A stretch of 64,000 bases of DNA from assembly GCA_013166775.1 (NCBI GenBank), contig JABLTJ010000012.1, forward strand, positions 18,132 to 82,131, given 5' to 3'. Numbering within the stretch: the stretch's first letter is position 1; each line of letters opens with the position of its first letter. This stretch comes from Promethearchaeati archaeon (GTDB taxonomy: Archaea; Asgardarchaeota; Heimdallarchaeia; Heimdallarchaeales; Heimdallarchaeaceae). Under the pieces are notes generated by a model. The model was not told the DNA's origin, made no database searches, and saw nothing but the letters and a program-made list of their open reading frames with translations. Below, one piece after another: positions 63,037-64,000 of this stretch. The position numbers and the translations under genes were made by a program.

Positions 63037-63864
63037 GTGTTAGATTTAATACAACTTAGAGCTGTTTGTAAAGACCCTTTTCATCTTCTTACATCTAAAG
63101 ATGGTACTGAACTTTTTCTTCGAGAATGGAAGGCAACCAAAATGTCTACAACAGCCTTTCTCATTTTCCACGGAATTACTGCACATAGCGGATTATATGG
63201 CATGATTGGTAAGCGTCTCTCAGAGATGGGGTATTCCGCATATGCTCTAGATTTGAGGGGACATGGATTATCAGAGGGCCCTCGTGGTGATTATGTTAGC
63301 AAGAACAAACTCTCTGAAGACATCGAAGCAGCTCTTGACTTCATTAAGTCAAAACATGAAAAAATAGTTTTAATTGGACATAGTCTAGGAGTTGTTACTA
63401 GTGCTATTACAATAAATCTATTCCCAGAGCTAGTAAGTGGTTTAATTTTTCTAAGTGCAGCAAGAGAGGTGAGAGAAGGAGCTTATGCAAAAAGAGCATT
63501 TACAACAACAATTAAGATCCTATTTTGGTCTATCTTTAAACCCAGCAAACCAGTAATCCACTATTACCGCGAAGGGATGCGAGGGAAGGGAGATCCGCAA
63601 TTCAATTTTTACTATACACTTAGATTCTTAAAAACAATTAATCCAAATAATTTTGTTCTACCGGAAAAGATGACATATCCAATTTTTGTTGGTGTGGGGG
63701 AGAGTGATGAATTATTCTCAATTGAATCCACAAAAGCGTTTTTTGAAGAAATTCCTAGTGAAACCAAGGAATTTGCGATACTTCCTGGTGCAAAGCATGC
63801 TCATTTCGAAAAGAACAGCTTTGATCCATTGTTTAATTGGATAAAAAACACATTTAATATATAG
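63037..63864 (+). CDS. Alpha/beta hydrolase (monoacylglycerol-lipase-like)
   Basis: A 275-residue serine hydrolase: LIFHGITAHSGLYG (oxyanion HG motif), YALDLRGHGLSEGPRGDY, the nucleophile elbow VLIGHSLGVVT, the Asp region GVGESDELF and catalytic His in AKHAHFE. RGHGxSxGxRG is typical of monoacylglycerol lipases and related lysophospholipases, so a glycerol-ester or similar lipid substrate is likely; archaeal lipids are ethers, so a dietary or bacterial lipid is possible. The start is GTG at 63037; no upstream ATG is in frame. Confidence 0.9.
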   Translation: MLDLIQLRAVCKDPFHLLTSKDGTELFLREWKATKMSTTAFLIFHGITAHSGLYGMIGKRLSEMGYSAYALDLRGHGLSEGPRGDYVSKNKLSEDIEAALDFIKSKHEKIVLIGHSLGVVTSAITINLFPELVSGLIFLSAAREVREGAYAKRAFTTTIKILFWSIFKPSKPVIHYYREGMRGKGDPQFNFYYTLRFLKTINPNNFVLPEKMTYPIFVGVGESDELFSIESTKAFFEEIPSETKEFAILPGAKHAHFEKNSFDPLFNWIKNTFNI

Positions 63865-64000
63865 TTTCAATTTAAATTACTGGTCAAACTTAGGCTATCA
63901 CAAACAATGGATGAAATTCTGTTTCCCTATCACCTGAAAGAAAAACTTTCCCAAACTTTTCATATTTCTTTTTCATTTCTCAATCCTCATGTAAGGCGGC

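Noticed and set aside
63890..63976. 28-codon minus-strand frame near the right edge with a GAGG site upstream
   Set aside because: Too short to judge; the composition is not distinctive and the promoter region lies beyond the window.

Overview
The window looks like a chromosomal segment of an AT-rich Asgard archaeon, possibly of the Heimdallarchaeia type; the lineage is an inference. The pointers are a two-domain gelsolin-like protein, a small archaeal histone, a protein ending in a eukaryote-like PARP-type zinc finger, a roadblock-type domain fused to a long coiled coil, a TPR protein with a C-terminal profilin/longin-like domain, archaeal promoters (TATA-like boxes about 25 nt before start codons, i.e. 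many leaderless genes) and GGTGA-type Shine-Dalgarno sites. No rRNA, tRNA, CRISPR array or transposase was recognised.

Layout. 0-3 kb: a PadR-type regulator with a perfect palindrome over its promoter, followed by a heterodimeric ABC exporter whose second half runs off the left edge. 3-18 kb: mostly single housekeeping and membrane genes: DUF1801, gelsolin, three DUF308/HdeD-like membrane proteins, NhaA, histone, MscS channel, PARP-finger protein, CorA, a giant GNAT/beta-sandwich fusion, a longin-like protein and phosphoglycerate kinase. 18-26 kb: two SDR-type epimerases, two paralogous seven-bladed Asp-rich surface propellers, a TIGR04076-like gene leading an operon of NTF2-like tandem proteins, and a nucleotidyltransferase. 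26-34 kb: an unknown helical protein, the roadblock/coiled-coil protein behind an ArsB/NhaD-type transporter, and the TPR protein. 34-40 kb: a MacB/FtsX-type ABC pair with a 1417-residue permease.

40-51 kb: accessory-looking DNA with two methyltransferases, a DegT-like aminotransferase, a decayed and an intact surface propeller, two tandem-GNAT paralogues (one frameshifted) and a CoA-ligase-like/membrane-acyltransferase operon. 51.5-55 kb: a compact island of three exported proteins around a membrane-embedded winged-helix regulator, tied together by a recurring 16-bp palindrome (CCTTAATTTTTTAAGG); this is the best candidate for an undescribed local system. 55.6-64 kb: a 4Fe-4S membrane protein interrupted by one in-frame UGA, a Dus-type tRNA-dihydrouridine synthase, an AGAT-family aminotransferase, another tandem GNAT, two surface parallel beta-helix proteins and an alpha/beta hydrolase.

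Recurring themes are surface-anchored repeat proteins (propellers and beta-helices with an N-terminal export signal), tandem GNAT proteins, and several genes broken by a single base or codon. The breaks may be real decay or assembly error. Gene ends are tightly packed, with tail-to-tail overlaps at 4958-4969, 17758-17774 and 25648-25651.
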